A DNA stretch of 64,000 bases from Tropicimonas sp. IMCC34011 (GCF_003390865.1 NZ_QMEJ01000001.1:1-64000); one strand, 5' to 3'; numbered from the stretch's first letter, positions 52,267-61,610 are shown. Program-made: numbers and translations. The notes: generated by a model from the sequence alone, not told the origin.

Positions 52267-53154
52267 TCAGTCGGTTGCGGTGCGGAGGTGGAAGGTGGCA
52301 TCCGGCAGCAGGTCGGGGTCCGCGATGACTGCGTCGCGGGCCTCGAGGTCGATGAGCTGGGAGAGCACATTGCGCGCGGCCATGGGCAGAAGGACCGTTG
52401 GACTGCCGGTGTAAATCTTCGCGGCCAGCTCGTCCGGGGTGGCCGGGCCTACGGCGAGGGTGTCCAGGATCTGGGCCTCGCGGGCCTCCCGGTGGGCAAT
52501 GAGTTCGGCGATCCGGGCGGAGGGTCGTGGCACGGGCGCGCCATGAGCTGGGTAGAGGATCCGGTCGCTTCGCGCGCTCAGCGCTCTCATGGATGCCATG
52601 AAGGCCGCGAGATCGCCCTCGGGCGGGGAGACGATGGATGTCGACCAGCCCATGACATGGTCGCCGGTGAAGAGAGCGTCCGTCCAGGCGAAGCACAGGT
52701 GGTTCGAGATGTGGCCCGGTGTATGGATCGCGGTGAGCGTTTCCGCCCCGACCGTCACGGTCTGCCCATCCGCCAGCGCAAGATCGGGAACGAACGTGCG
52801 GTCGACCCCGTCGCTGCCGCGCGTCATGCGCGCCGCGAGAGCGTCCATCCGGGGGGTGCGGCCGGCGCGGTAGTCGCCGAACGCCGCCGTCGGGGCGCCG
52901 GTGCGGGCTGCGAGGGCAGGGGCGAGGCCGCTGTGATCGAGGTGGCTGTGGGTGACGAGGATGAGGGCGATGCGTTCGCCCGGATCCAGTGCGGCGAGTA
53001 TTGCGTCGAGGTGGGCCGGCAGATCGGGCCCGGGATCGATCACGGCGACGTCGCCGCGGCCGACGAGGAACGTGTTGGTCCCCTCCGCCGTCATCGGTGA
53101 GGGGTTCGGCGCGAGGATGCGGCGCAGGCGGGGCTCCCACATGTCGCAATTCAT
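52267..53154 (-). CDS. Metallo-beta-lactamase-fold hydrolase (LACTB2-like)
   Basis: The start is ATG 53154, with GGGAGGA upstream, giving 295 aa. The frame is open to 53193. The MBL metal motif HSHLDHSG, HTPGHISNHLC with its His and TGDHVMGWS with its Asp are in order. A C-terminal helical domain (LIAHREAREAQILDTLAVGP) matches LACTB2-like hydrolases with a winged-helix end. The substrate is unknown (nucleases and thioester hydrolases occur in this group). It is divergent from the histidine kinase gene, with the two starts 37 bp apart. Confidence 0.85.
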   Translation of the reverse strand: MNCDMWEPRLRRILAPNPSPMTAEGTNTFLVGRGDVAVIDPGPDLPAHLDAILAALDPGERIALILVTHSHLDHSGLAPALAARTGAPTAAFGDYRAGRTPRMDALAARMTRGSDGVDRTFVPDLALADGQTVTVGAETLTAIHTPGHISNHLCFAWTDALFTGDHVMGWSTSIVSPPEGDLAAFMASMRALSARSDRILYPAHGAPVPRPSARIAELIAHREAREAQILDTLAVGPATPDELAAKIYTGSPTVLLPMAARNVLSQLIDLEARDAVIADPDLLPDATFHLRTATD

Positions 53155-53191
53155 CTTTCGTCCTCCCGCATGGCGCTTTACCCCTGATCCC

Positions 53192-54514
53192 ATGAATTTC
53201 GCCTGGCTTAAACGATCGATGCCGAAAGGGCTCTACGGGCGGGCGGCGCTGATCCTCGTTCTGCCCATCGCCGTGCTGCAGATCGTGCTGGCCATCGTCT
53301 TCGTACAGCGCAACTTCGAGGGCGTGACGGATCAGATGATGCGCTCCGCGGCGCTCGAGCTGTCCTATCTCTCGGCGCTCGTGGAGGATGCGCCCGATCT
53401 CGAGGCGGCGCGAGGCGAGATCGCGCCCGTGGCCGATGCGCTCGCGATTGACTGGGCGTTGCCGGGGGAGGAGATGCGGGGATATCGGCGGGCCTTCTAC
53501 GATATTTCGGGCCGTGTCGTGATCCTGCGTCTCGAGGAGGCGCTGCCGAACCTGAGGGCCGTCGACCTTGCGTCCTCCCTGCGCCGTGTCACGCTCCAGA
53601 CGGAGACGCCGCACGGGCCTCTCACGCTCCAGTTCGACCGGAGGCGGGCCGCTCCGTCCAACCCGCACCAGCTTCTGGTCCTGATGGGGATCCTGGCGAT
53701 CGTGATGACCGGAATCGCCTTTCTCTACCTACGCGGGCAGCTTCGGCCCATCACCCGCCTTTCGGCCGCCGCGGAGGCGTTCGGGCGGGGCAGGGTGGTG
53801 CCCTACAAGCCCTCCGGAGCGACGGAGGTGCGGGCGGCGGGCCACGCCTTTCTGGACATGCGCTCTCGCATCGAGAGGCAGATAGAGCAGCGCACGCTGA
53901 TGCTGTCCGGCGTCAGCCATGATCTGAGGACGCCGCTGACGCGCCTGCGCCTCGGCCTGTCGATGCTCACCGACGAGTCGGAGGCGGAGGACATGCTGAA
54001 CGACATCGCGGAGATGGAGACGATGCTGGGCACGTTCCTCGATTTCGCCCGGGGCGAGGCGCTGGACGATCCGCAAAAGGTCTCCCCGGCGGGCCTCGCG
54101 ACGAGCGCCGTCGAGAACGGTCAGCGCGCCGGCGGCACTGTCTCGCTGGGGCGGGTGCCGCCCGATGAGGTTCAGGTGACGCTTCGCCCGCTGGCCGTGG
54201 AGCGCGCGCTGGCCAACCTCGTGGGGAACGCGATCCGGTATGCCGGGAAGGCCGAGGTGTCCGTGCAGGTGGGCGAGCGGGCGGTGGTTTTCACCGTCGA
54301 GGATGACGGGCCGGGGATCCCCGAGGACTCGCGGGAGATCGCGCTTCGGCCCTTCGCCCGCCTCGATACCGCGCGCAACCAGGATAAAGGATCCGGCGTC
54401 GGGCTTGGTCTCTCGATTGCATTCGACATCGCGCGCGGTCATGGCGGCACGCTTCGCCTGGGGGAAAGTGAACGCTGGGGCGGGCTCCGGGCCGACCTGG
54501 TGTTGCCACTCTGA
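53192..54514 (+). CDS. Sensor histidine kinase, EnvZ-like
   Basis: This is a 440-aa inner-membrane kinase. A first transmembrane helix (LILVLPIAVLQIVLAIVFV, near 18-37) and a second (LLVLMGILAIVMTGIAFLYL, near 165-185) enclose a periplasmic sensor of about 120 residues. A HAMP domain follows, then the phosphoacceptor box SGVSHDLRTPLTRLRLGLSM (His near 243). The ATPase has the N box (LVGNAIRYAG), the G1 box (VEDDGPGIPED) and GSGVGLGLSIAFDIARGHGG. No response regulator gene is adjacent, so its partner is elsewhere. The ATG is chosen because the membrane segment follows at once. Confidence 0.88.
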   Translation: MNFAWLKRSMPKGLYGRAALILVLPIAVLQIVLAIVFVQRNFEGVTDQMMRSAALELSYLSALVEDAPDLEAARGEIAPVADALAIDWALPGEEMRGYRRAFYDISGRVVILRLEEALPNLRAVDLASSLRRVTLQTETPHGPLTLQFDRRRAAPSNPHQLLVLMGILAIVMTGIAFLYLRGQLRPITRLSAAAEAFGRGRVVPYKPSGATEVRAAGHAFLDMRSRIERQIEQRTLMLSGVSHDLRTPLTRLRLGLSMLTDESEAEDMLNDIAEMETMLGTFLDFARGEALDDPQKVSPAGLATSAVENGQRAGGTVSLGRVPPDEVQVTLRPLAVERALANLVGNAIRYAGKAEVSVQVGERAVVFTVEDDGPGIPEDSREIALRPFARLDTARNQDKGSGVGLGLSIAFDIARGHGGTLRLGESERWGGLRADLVLPL

Positions 54515-54520
54515 GCGGGA

Positions 54521-55810
54521 TCAGCCGGTCAGGCCGCTGAGGCCCGGAAGGGTCAGAGTGGCGGGGCTGGATGCGAGCGCGAGCTTCTGCGCCGCCACGC
54601 AATTGGCCTCCACCGGCATCATGAACTCGTGGCGGAGCGTATCCCTTACTTCGTGACGCGGCGCGGAGAACCCGGAGCGGGTCAGTTCGGCGCGCACGAA
54701 GGCGGGGTCGTGCCGGTAGCGGTGGGTGAGTGTCGGGTGCCAGCCGCGGGGCGCCGGCTTCTGCGCCAGCTCGGTCGTGAAGACGATCCATCCGCCCGGC
54801 TTCAGGACCTGGGCCAGCCCCGAGAGGGGGCCGGACAGCGTGCCGAAATAGACCATGACGTCCCCCGCGACGATCACGTCGAACGGTCCCTCCGGCAGGC
54901 TTCCGGCGACGCTGATGTCGGAGCGGGTCAAGAGGTCGTAGATGTTCCGCGCGCGGCTCTGCTCCAGCATGCCGATCGAGATGTCGCAGCCGTGGAGCGT
55001 CCGCGCATACTCCCTCAGGAGCGGACCGCAGAGCCCGGTGCCACAGCCTGCATCCAGGATGTCGCGCGAGCGTGTCGCGGGCAGGCCGAGGCGCTGGACC
55101 ATGTCGCGGATCAGGAACGGGCCGCGGTTCTGGATGCCGAAGAGAACCTGATCGTAGGTCTTCGCGAAGGCGTCGAAGATCTCGACCGAATGCGCCGCCT
55201 GCCGCTCCATGTCCCCGGCGCCGTTGACCAGCACTTCGACGGCGCGCAGATCGTCCCGCTCGGCCGGCGTGCGCAGGAGCGGGCGGGCGAGGTCCAGATA
55301 GGCGCGGGCGCGGGCATCGCGGTCGAAGAAGGCGAAGACCTTGGCGGCCCGAACGATCATGTAGGCTCGGCTGGGCGAGCCGTTCTCGGGCCATTGCCCG
55401 ATCAGGTCGTCCCAGACCTCTGCCGCCCGCGCCTCGTCGCCGTCCTTCAGCGCGAGAACCGAGCGGAGTTGCACGGCGGAGCGATCGCTGGGATCGGCGG
55501 CAAGGGAGCGGTCCGCCTCCGACTTGGCCTCCTCGGAGCGACCCGAGAGGTGAAGCAGGATCGCGAGTTCCGTGCGGGCTTCGCCGTCGGCGGGATCGAG
55601 GGTGATCTTCTCTTCCGTCAGCGACAGGATGCGCTTGAAGATCCGCGCCGCCTCGGCTTCGTCCCCCGCCTGTCGTGCAGCGTAGACCTGCCGCGACGCA
55701 GCCCGTATGCCGTCGTCGAGGGCCGCGCGAGAGCGTGGGGCATCTCGGGACGTCTCGGCTTGATGTCCGCCCAACTCGGTACGGGTCGTCGTGTCGTCGA
55801 GATCGCTCAT
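54521..55810 (-). CDS. TPR-domain SAM-dependent methyltransferase
   Basis: The start chosen is ATG 55810 after GAGGGA, giving 429 aa. The frame is open to 55918. The N-terminal half holds three to four TPR-like helix pairs (AARQAGDEAEAARIFKRILS, SGRSEEAKSEADRSLAADPS). The C-terminal half is a class I methyltransferase with motif I DAGCGTGLCGPLLREYA near 250 and the late strand LKPGGWIVFTTEL. Such fusions may methylate proteins or small metabolites. It converges on the histidine kinase gene, ends meeting within 7 bp. Confidence 0.85.
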   Translation of the reverse strand: MSDLDDTTTRTELGGHQAETSRDAPRSRAALDDGIRAASRQVYAARQAGDEAEAARIFKRILSLTEEKITLDPADGEARTELAILLHLSGRSEEAKSEADRSLAADPSDRSAVQLRSVLALKDGDEARAAEVWDDLIGQWPENGSPSRAYMIVRAAKVFAFFDRDARARAYLDLARPLLRTPAERDDLRAVEVLVNGAGDMERQAAHSVEIFDAFAKTYDQVLFGIQNRGPFLIRDMVQRLGLPATRSRDILDAGCGTGLCGPLLREYARTLHGCDISIGMLEQSRARNIYDLLTRSDISVAGSLPEGPFDVIVAGDVMVYFGTLSGPLSGLAQVLKPGGWIVFTTELAQKPAPRGWHPTLTHRYRHDPAFVRAELTRSGFSAPRHEVRDTLRHEFMMPVEANCVAAQKLALASSPATLTLPGLSGLTG

Positions 55811-56053
55811 CGATCGGTCCCTCTGCCTCGCAGATCCTTTTGCGCATCGCGTCCCGTGAGCCGGTGAGCGGCCCTCAGGCGGCACGTGGAGCGGGACCCC
55901 CCGATCGGCGCCCTCCATGACGCAGCGTAGCCATACGACCCGGCCAGTTCAACGCCGCCGTGAACCGGCCATAGGCGCGCAGCGGGTGGGCGTTGGTGCA
56001 GAACCTGAGCCGGTGAGGCTACGCCGTCCGGGTCTACAGAGCGCGCCGTTCGA

Positions 56054-56368
56054 TCAATCCGCGCAGGCCGCGGTGACGACGATCTCGATCAGGATGTCCG
56101 GCGCGGCCATGGAAGCTTCGACCGTTGCGCGCGAGGGCGCATGCCCCGGCACCGTCCAGGCATTCCAGGCCTCATTCATCGCCTTGAAGTCACGCTCGAT
56201 GTGCTTCAGCCAGATCTGGGCGGTCAGCACGTGCGACTTGTCGACGTCCGCCTTTTCCAGATAGCTGTCGATCTTATCCAGCACCTGCCGGGTCTGGCCG
56301 GTAATGTCCTCCGACCGATCGGCGGCGGTCATGCCGCCGATGAATACGGTTCCGTTATATGTGACCAC
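56054..56368 (-). pseudogene. RidA-family protein, N-terminus lost at a deletion junction
   Basis: This 104-aa frame is clearly RidA (YjgF), an enamine/imine deaminase: VVTYNGTVFIGGMTAADRSE, then the GQTRQVLDKIDSYLEKADVD stretch and the AQIWLKHIERDFKAMNEAWN box with ATVEASMAAPDILIEI. The first 10-15 residues of RidA (the usual Met-Ile-Ar-type opening) are missing, and the available start is GTG 56368 without a ribosome binding site. The upstream neighbour is a piece of another gene in a different frame. The active-site Arg (in APSRATVE) is kept, so it could still be active if expressed, but I consider it broken. Confidence 0.65.
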
Positions 56369-56376
56369 GCGGCTGT

Positions 56377-56454
56377 TTCGTGGGTCACGCAGATCATCGT
56401 CATGCCCTCTTCGGCGAGCTCGATCATCGTATCGAGAACTTCCTTGATCATCTC
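56377..56454 (-). pseudogene. Fragment of an amino-acid ABC transporter ATPase
   Basis: In a different frame from RidA, 56454-56377 reads EMIKEVLDTMIELAEEGMTM and then ICVTHE. This is the stretch after the Walker B of GlnQ/HisP-type ATPases (normally ...SALDPEMIKEVLD..., ending in VTHEM). The parts on both sides are missing. It directly abuts the RidA remnant, so a deletion joined two once separate genes. Beyond 56454 the frame is no longer recognisable. Confidence 0.6.
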
Positions 56455-56657
56455 GAAGGCCTTGACCTGTCCGATGATCGGGACAGAGCGATGCACGAAG
56501 TTCGCCAAACCCCCCGTGGCATCCGCACGAGTGCTTCGCGCCGACGGAGGCGCTCGCGTGTGAAGTGCGAATAATTTAAGCGGTTTGCGCGGGAGCTTTC
56601 CGTTGGAGCGCGATGTGAGATGCCGTCTGCTCCGGCTCTTGCCGGGCGGCCTGCACG

Positions 56658-57254
56658 CTACGACCTGGCTTGCGACCGTCGTTCGACAAGCGCTTGCACC
56701 ATCATGTATAGCGCATCGACGGAGAGGCCGTCTTCGATCTCGCCCCGCCTGAGGTTCTGGCGCAGAGCGATGCCGTCGAAGGCGAGCATGAGCGAGTGGG
56801 TCAGCGCGTTGCGTTCCGTGGGATCGGAGCTGGGGAGGGCGCCACCGATCATGTGATGGATGCGCGACATGGTCCAGATCAACAGCTCCGGATTGTATTC
56901 GTCGCCGGGCTTCGCCGTGGCGAGGGCCTGTACAAGGGTGAGGGTCTGGCCGGAGCGGTCGGCCGCTATGCCGTGCAACAGCCCGTCGATCAGGCTCCGA
57001 AGGCTTTCTTCCGGTGTTTCTTGAGCCATTACACGCTTTTCCAGCTCGGCGACCCTGGCGCGCAACCATGGGTCGAAGACTGCAAAAGCGATCTCGAACT
57101 TCGAGGAAAAGTAGACGTAGACGTTGGATTGCGAGGTGCCGGCCGCCCGCGCGATGCTGCTGATCGTCGTCGCGATATAGCCCTTCTCCATGAACAGCTG
57201 CTGCGCGGCTTCCATGATAGCTGTCCGGATTTGCTCATTTTTTTGGCGTGCCAT
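56658..57254 (-). CDS. TetR-family transcriptional regulator
   Basis: This is a 198-aa repressor-type protein. The N-terminal HTH is clear (IRTAIMEAAQQLFMEKGYIA, then TTISSIARAAGTSQSNVYVY). The C-terminal ligand domain is helical with no diagnostic motif. It is divergent from the CoxG-like gene and the molybdenum hydroxylase operon, and two palindromes lie in the gap. By position it most likely represses that operon and itself until the substrate is present. The ligand is not known. Confidence 0.88.
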   Translation of the reverse strand: MARQKNEQIRTAIMEAAQQLFMEKGYIATTISSIARAAGTSQSNVYVYFSSKFEIAFAVFDPWLRARVAELEKRVMAQETPEESLRSLIDGLLHGIAADRSGQTLTLVQALATAKPGDEYNPELLIWTMSRIHHMIGGALPSSDPTERNALTHSLMLAFDGIALRQNLRRGEIEDGLSVDALYMMVQALVERRSQARS

Positions 57255-57280
57255 GGCGCCTCTCCAAGATCAATTTTCAT

Positions 57281-57343
57281 CGAATGACATTCGCTATTGA
57301 CAGAATCAAGGTCTCTGCCACTCTTTAACGAACGTCATTCGTT
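57281..57343. promoter_or_regulatory. TetR-type operators and promoter for the hydroxylase operon
   Basis: CGAATGACATTCG (57281-57293) and AACGAACGTCATTCGTT (57327-57343) share the palindrome half-site ATTCG with its complement, 46 bp apart, as expected for two TetR sites. Between them TTGACA (57297-57302) begins a plus-strand promoter whose -10 would be near 57320-57325 (ACTCTT, weak) and partly inside the second site. Confidence 0.55.
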
Positions 57344-57450
57344 AATGCGCCGTCAGAGCGTGAAGCCAACCGGGAGATGACCGTGCCTCGATCCAGACAG
57401 CCGAACTGCATCCGCTTCTTGCCCCTGCGTCAGCTTCGGGGGCGGATCGT

Positions 57451-57903
57451 ATGAAGATCGAGGGAGAGTTCGAGGTCGAGGCCCCGCGCACCGAGGTCTG
57501 GAAGAAGATACAAGATCCGCAGATCATGGGCGCCTGCATTCCCGGCTGCGACTCCATCGAGCAGCTGGACGACACCTCCTACCGGGCGCAGGTATCGGTG
57601 AAGGTCGGCCCCATCAAGGCGCGTTTCAATCTGCTGGTGGAAGTGCTCGAAGAGCAGCCCGAACACACCATTCTTTCCCGTACATCCGGAGAAGAGGGGA
57701 CACGGGCCAGCGTCGTGAACTCGGACAACGTGTTGCGGCTTGCCGATACCGACAGCGGCGGCACGCGGGTGGATTATGTGGCCGATGTCTCGGTTACCGG
57801 GCGGCTCGGAAAGTTCGGTCTGGGGATCTTCCGCAAGAAGGCTGACCAGTTGGCCGGACAGTTTGTCGAGAACTTCCGCGAAAAACTGGGGGTGACGGCA
57901 TGA
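57451..57903 (+). CDS. CoxG-like SRPBCC protein
   Basis: This is a 150-aa protein of the CoxG type (SRPBCC/START-like fold). The opening MKIEGEFEVEAPRTEVWKKI and IMGACIPGCDSIEQL are family hallmarks, with CIPG present. CoxG is thought to anchor or help mature molybdenum hydroxylases at the membrane, although no transmembrane helix is seen here. It is the first gene of a run in which each gene overlaps the next by 4 bp. Confidence 0.85.
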   Translation: MKIEGEFEVEAPRTEVWKKIQDPQIMGACIPGCDSIEQLDDTSYRAQVSVKVGPIKARFNLLVEVLEEQPEHTILSRTSGEEGTRASVVNSDNVLRLADTDSGGTRVDYVADVSVTGRLGKFGLGIFRKKADQLAGQFVENFREKLGVTA

Positions 57904-58745
57904 CCGAGGTGCTCAGCCCCGGGACAATCGAGGAAGCCGTTGCCATGCTGGCCGAGTACGGCGAGGCAATGCCGCTATCCGGCGGCGCGACGCTGATCGC
58001 GATGCGCAATGCGGCACTGGTCGAACCCTCGCATCTGGTCAGCCTTGATCGCATTTCCGATCTGCGCGGGATCGACCGAACCGCTGACGGGAAGATCCGG
58101 ATCGGCGCCATGACCCGGCACTGTGAGACTGCGGCCTGCGCCGAACTCACCGGCAGTCTCTATGTCCTGCGTCGCGCTGCAGGCATGATCGCCAACCGCG
58201 TCGTGCGCAACATGGGTACGATGGGCGGGTCGGTTGCCAATGCCGACCCCGCGGCAGACTACCTCCCGGCGCTCGCCTGCTGCGACGCCATGCTTGAAAT
58301 CGCGGGGGCGGACGGGCGGCGCTCCCTTTCGATCCACGACTACATTGATGACTGGTACGAGACGGCGCTGGCAGAAGGCGAGATCATCACGGCGATCACG
58401 CTGCCTGCCCCCGTCGAGGCGCCGTCGACCTACCGCAAGATCGCGCGGGTTTCGGGCGACTATGCCACGGCGTCCTGCGCCATGGCGCTCGACCCTGACG
58501 GGCAGGGCATGCGCGTGGCGATTGGCGCCTGCGGGCCGGGCCCGCTACGCGACCGCGCCGGTGAAGATGCGCTGCGCGGAAAGCTCGGCGAACCTGCGGC
58601 GGTCGCGGAGTTCGCCGGCAAGCTCGTCGCCATCGCCGACCCCGTCGACGATGTGCGCGGCAGCGCCGAGTACCGCCTGCGCCTCATTCCGCGGCTCGTT
58701 TCATCGGTCCTGTCCGAACTCACCACTCAGAAGGAGACGGCATGA
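57900..58745 (+). CDS. FAD-binding subunit of xanthine dehydrogenase-type hydroxylase (CoxM-like)
   Basis: This 281-aa medium subunit binds FAD, which passes electrons onward from the 2Fe-2S clusters. Visible sites are PLSGGATLIAMRNAALVEP near 27-45, and GTMGGSVANADPAADYLPAL near 105-124. A C-terminal domain follows. Length is normal for CoxM-type subunits (280-290 aa). The start overlaps the CoxG stop (ATGA), and its own stop overlaps the small subunit start. Confidence 0.92.
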   Translation: MTEVLSPGTIEEAVAMLAEYGEAMPLSGGATLIAMRNAALVEPSHLVSLDRISDLRGIDRTADGKIRIGAMTRHCETAACAELTGSLYVLRRAAGMIANRVVRNMGTMGGSVANADPAADYLPALACCDAMLEIAGADGRRSLSIHDYIDDWYETALAEGEIITAITLPAPVEAPSTYRKIARVSGDYATASCAMALDPDGQGMRVAIGACGPGPLRDRAGEDALRGKLGEPAAVAEFAGKLVAIADPVDDVRGSAEYRLRLIPRLVSSVLSELTTQKETA

Positions 58746-59221
58746 TGGCGAAGAAAGTCCTGCACAGCCTCACCCTGAACGGAGAGGAGGTCCAAGTGGC
58801 CTCAGCCGCCGGGGCGACTCTTCTCGAGACCCTGCGTGAAGACCTGCGCATCCTCAGCTCCAAGCGCGGGTGCAATCAGGGCGTCTGCGGCGCCTGTACC
58901 GTGCTCGTGGACGGCAAACCGGTCCGCTCCTGTCTGACTTTGACCGCCCGGTGCGTGGGCCATTCGGTGCAGACGATGGAAGGCATGGACGGCGACCAGA
59001 TTATGGCGACGCTCCAGCGCCACATGGTCGAGAGCGGCGGCGTTCAGTGCGGCTTCTGTACCGGGGGTGTCCTGATTTCCGCACGTGAATTGCTCGAGGA
59101 TAATCCGAGCCCGACCCGCGAGGCGGTAAAGACCGCGCTTTCCGGAAACATCTGCCGCTGCACTGGGTATCGCACCATCGTGGATGCCGTCTGCGGCGCG
59201 GCTGAGGAGCTATCACAATGA
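58742..59221 (+). CDS. 2Fe-2S subunit of xanthine dehydrogenase-type hydroxylase (CoxS-like)
   Basis: This 159-aa small subunit carries two 2Fe-2S clusters. The plant-ferredoxin-type site is CNQGVCGACTVLVDGKPVRS near 41-60, and the second is CGFCTGGVLISARELL near 104 with NICRCTGYRTIVDA near 136. Both cysteine sets are complete. Start ATG at 58742 (a second ATG at 58745) overlaps the CoxM-like stop, and its stop overlaps the large subunit start. Confidence 0.93.
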   Translation: MMAKKVLHSLTLNGEEVQVASAAGATLLETLREDLRILSSKRGCNQGVCGACTVLVDGKPVRSCLTLTARCVGHSVQTMEGMDGDQIMATLQRHMVESGGVQCGFCTGGVLISARELLEDNPSPTREAVKTALSGNICRCTGYRTIVDAVCGAAEELSQ

Positions 59222-61539
59222 GCCTCGATCAACCGGAACCGATTTTCCTCGGTGGTACGGTGGGAAAGTCCGTCGCCAAGCCCGACAACCTCGAGAAGGT
59301 GCAGGGGCGCGCCGAGTACATCGCCGATCTCTACCGCCCTGGTATGCTGCACGGCGCGATCCTTGCCAGCCCGCACGCTCACGCCCGTATCCGCGGCTAT
59401 GACCTCTCCGAGGCGATGCAAGCCCCCGGCGTCGTGGCGATCATAACAGGCGACGATGTGGGCGAGGGCCGCATGGGCGCCTTCATCAAGGACGAGCACG
59501 CGATCGCCAAGGGCAAGGTGCTCTATGTCGGTGAGCCCGTCGCCGCCGTTGCCGCCCGGACCGAGGAAGAGGCGCGCCACGCCTGCCGTCTGATCAAGGT
59601 GGACTACGAGGAACTGCCGGCCGTGCTGTCGCCCGAGGACGGGCTCGCCGAGGATGCACCGATCCTGCACGAGCAGCTTGCGGACTACATCAAGGTCTTT
59701 GACGCGGGAGCCGAAGGTAACCTTTGCAGCCGTACGGAGCTGAGTGAGGGCGACGTCGATGCGGCCTGGGCCGAATGCGACGTGATCGTCGAGGACGAGT
59801 ACACCACCCAGCCGCAGGCGCATGTCTCGATGGAGCCCTGCGGTGCCCTGGCCGAGGTCGACCCCAACGGCCGCGTCACACTCTGGTCCGCGAACCAGTC
59901 CGTCTTCCGGGTGCAGGCAAATGTCTGCGAGAGCCTTGGTCTTCCGATGTCCAAGCTGCGTAGCATGACGCCCCGCGTCGGGGCCGGTTTCGGCAACAAG
60001 ATGGAGCCGCATATCCAGCCGATCACCGTGGCGCTCGCCATGAAGGCGAAGCGGCCCGTGAAGCTGATCCTGACGCGTGAGGAAGACTTCGAGATGGTTC
60101 GCGCGCGCCATCCCTTCCGGGTCCGGATGAAGACCGGGGCAAAATCCGACGGCACGCTGGTCGCCCGCGAATGCGAGGTTCTGGTCGATTGCGGCGCCTT
60201 CGCCGACGACAGTCCGGGGGTGATGGGCTACAGCCTCTTGATGTGCGGCGGACCCTACCGCATCCCGCACATGAAGGCTTCGGGCAAACTGGTCTACACC
60301 AACAAGCTCCGCTTTGGTGCGTTCCGCGGCTTCGGCAATCCGCAGGTGCTGTTCGCAGGAGAGCAGCAGATCGATCAGATCGGCGAGAAGCTGGGCCTCG
60401 ATCCATTCGCAATCAGGCGCAAGAACATGCTGCGCGAGGGCGATCAGTGGTTTGTCGGGCCGCGCATCGGCTCGAACGGGCTGGGCCGCTGCCTCGATGC
60501 GGTCGAGCGGGCCTCAAAAGGGTCCCGCGCCGACGGCAGCCCGCGCAACTTCGGTCTGTCCGTGACAGCGCATATCTCCGGACTTCTGGGGACCGGCGCG
60601 ATCGTCAAGATGCTCGAGGACGGGACGATCTCGCTCAATACCGGGGCCACGGATATCGGGCAGGGGTCGGACACGGTGCTGGCCCAGATCTGTGCCGAGG
60701 AACTGAAACTGCCCTTCGACACGGTGGCGGTCGCCAGTCCTGATACTGATGGGTCGCCCTACAACTGGGGCACCACCGCGTCCCGCGTGACCTATACGAC
60801 GGGACGGGCAGTGAAGGCGGCGGCCAAGAAGGTGGTCGACCAGGCAATGAATCACGCAGCCGAGATGCTGGAGTGCGATGTCGATGATCTGGAACTTCGC
60901 GAGGGAGGCCGGATCGGACAGCGTGGCTCGAACAGCGACGTGACCTTCGCACAGATCTCGGGACGTGCCCACTGGGCGGTCGGCGGGCCGCTGGTCGGCA
61001 GCGAGACGCTGGTCTTCGATGAACCGACCCACGATCCGAAGCGGGCGATCGCCCTCGGCCTTCCGTTCCCGCGCATCGGCGTCTTCAGCTTCGCCGCGCT
61101 CGGCGTCGACGTGGATGTGGACGACACGAGCGGTCAGGTAACGGTGCACGAAGCATGGTCCGCCGCGGACGTGGGACGCGCCATCAACCCAAGGCTGGTC
61201 GAGGTGCAGCTTCACGGCGGCTTTGTCCAGGGCCTTGGCTATGCCCTTTACGAAGAGATGGTGTGGGACGGGGCGCGGCTCGCGAACCCTTCGCTGATGG
61301 ACTACAAAGTGCCGACCGCACGCGACGTCCCCGACGCGATCCACACCTACATCATCGAGGACCCCGATCCTACCGGCCCCTTCGGCGCGAAGGGCGCGGG
61401 CGAGATCGGCCTGAACGCCGCCCCCGGCGCGATCGCAAACGCCGTAGCGAAGGCCACCGGCGCGCGGCATGTGCATTTGCCGCTGACCGGCGAGCGCGTG
61501 CTGGCGGGCATGCTCGATCCCGGTGGCCCGCAGGACTGA
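59218..61539 (+). CDS. Molybdopterin-binding large subunit, xanthine dehydrogenase family
   Basis: This is a 773-aa catalytic subunit with molybdenum cofactor. The family features are the RVGAGFGNK loop, the GAFRGFGNPQ motif near residue 368, GATDIGQGSDTVLAQI near 480 and the catalytic Glu in FGAKGAGEIGLNAAPGAIAN near 727. Carbon monoxide dehydrogenases have AYXCSFR at the 368 position. This enzyme has FRGFGN, so it is not a CO dehydrogenase of form I. It resembles hydroxylases of N-heterocycles and aldehydes. The substrate cannot be read from the sequence. A linked importer suggests a small nitrogenous or aromatic compound from outside. Confidence 0.9.
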   Translation: MSLDQPEPIFLGGTVGKSVAKPDNLEKVQGRAEYIADLYRPGMLHGAILASPHAHARIRGYDLSEAMQAPGVVAIITGDDVGEGRMGAFIKDEHAIAKGKVLYVGEPVAAVAARTEEEARHACRLIKVDYEELPAVLSPEDGLAEDAPILHEQLADYIKVFDAGAEGNLCSRTELSEGDVDAAWAECDVIVEDEYTTQPQAHVSMEPCGALAEVDPNGRVTLWSANQSVFRVQANVCESLGLPMSKLRSMTPRVGAGFGNKMEPHIQPITVALAMKAKRPVKLILTREEDFEMVRARHPFRVRMKTGAKSDGTLVARECEVLVDCGAFADDSPGVMGYSLLMCGGPYRIPHMKASGKLVYTNKLRFGAFRGFGNPQVLFAGEQQIDQIGEKLGLDPFAIRRKNMLREGDQWFVGPRIGSNGLGRCLDAVERASKGSRADGSPRNFGLSVTAHISGLLGTGAIVKMLEDGTISLNTGATDIGQGSDTVLAQICAEELKLPFDTVAVASPDTDGSPYNWGTTASRVTYTTGRAVKAAAKKVVDQAMNHAAEMLECDVDDLELREGGRIGQRGSNSDVTFAQISGRAHWAVGGPLVGSETLVFDEPTHDPKRAIALGLPFPRIGVFSFAALGVDVDVDDTSGQVTVHEAWSAADVGRAINPRLVEVQLHGGFVQGLGYALYEEMVWDGARLANPSLMDYKVPTARDVPDAIHTYIIEDPDPTGPFGAKGAGEIGLNAAPGAIANAVAKATGARHVHLPLTGERVLAGMLDPGGPQD

Positions 61540-61610
61540 CCGGAGAAACAAAAACAAGATCGCAAAGATCAATAAGGCCCAGAACAGGCCCCCCAACAGG
61601 AGAGAAGACG

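Noticed and set aside
59218-61539. Carbon monoxide dehydrogenase large subunit
   Set aside because: The AYXCSFR active-site motif of form I is absent. GAFRGFGNPQ is found in its place.
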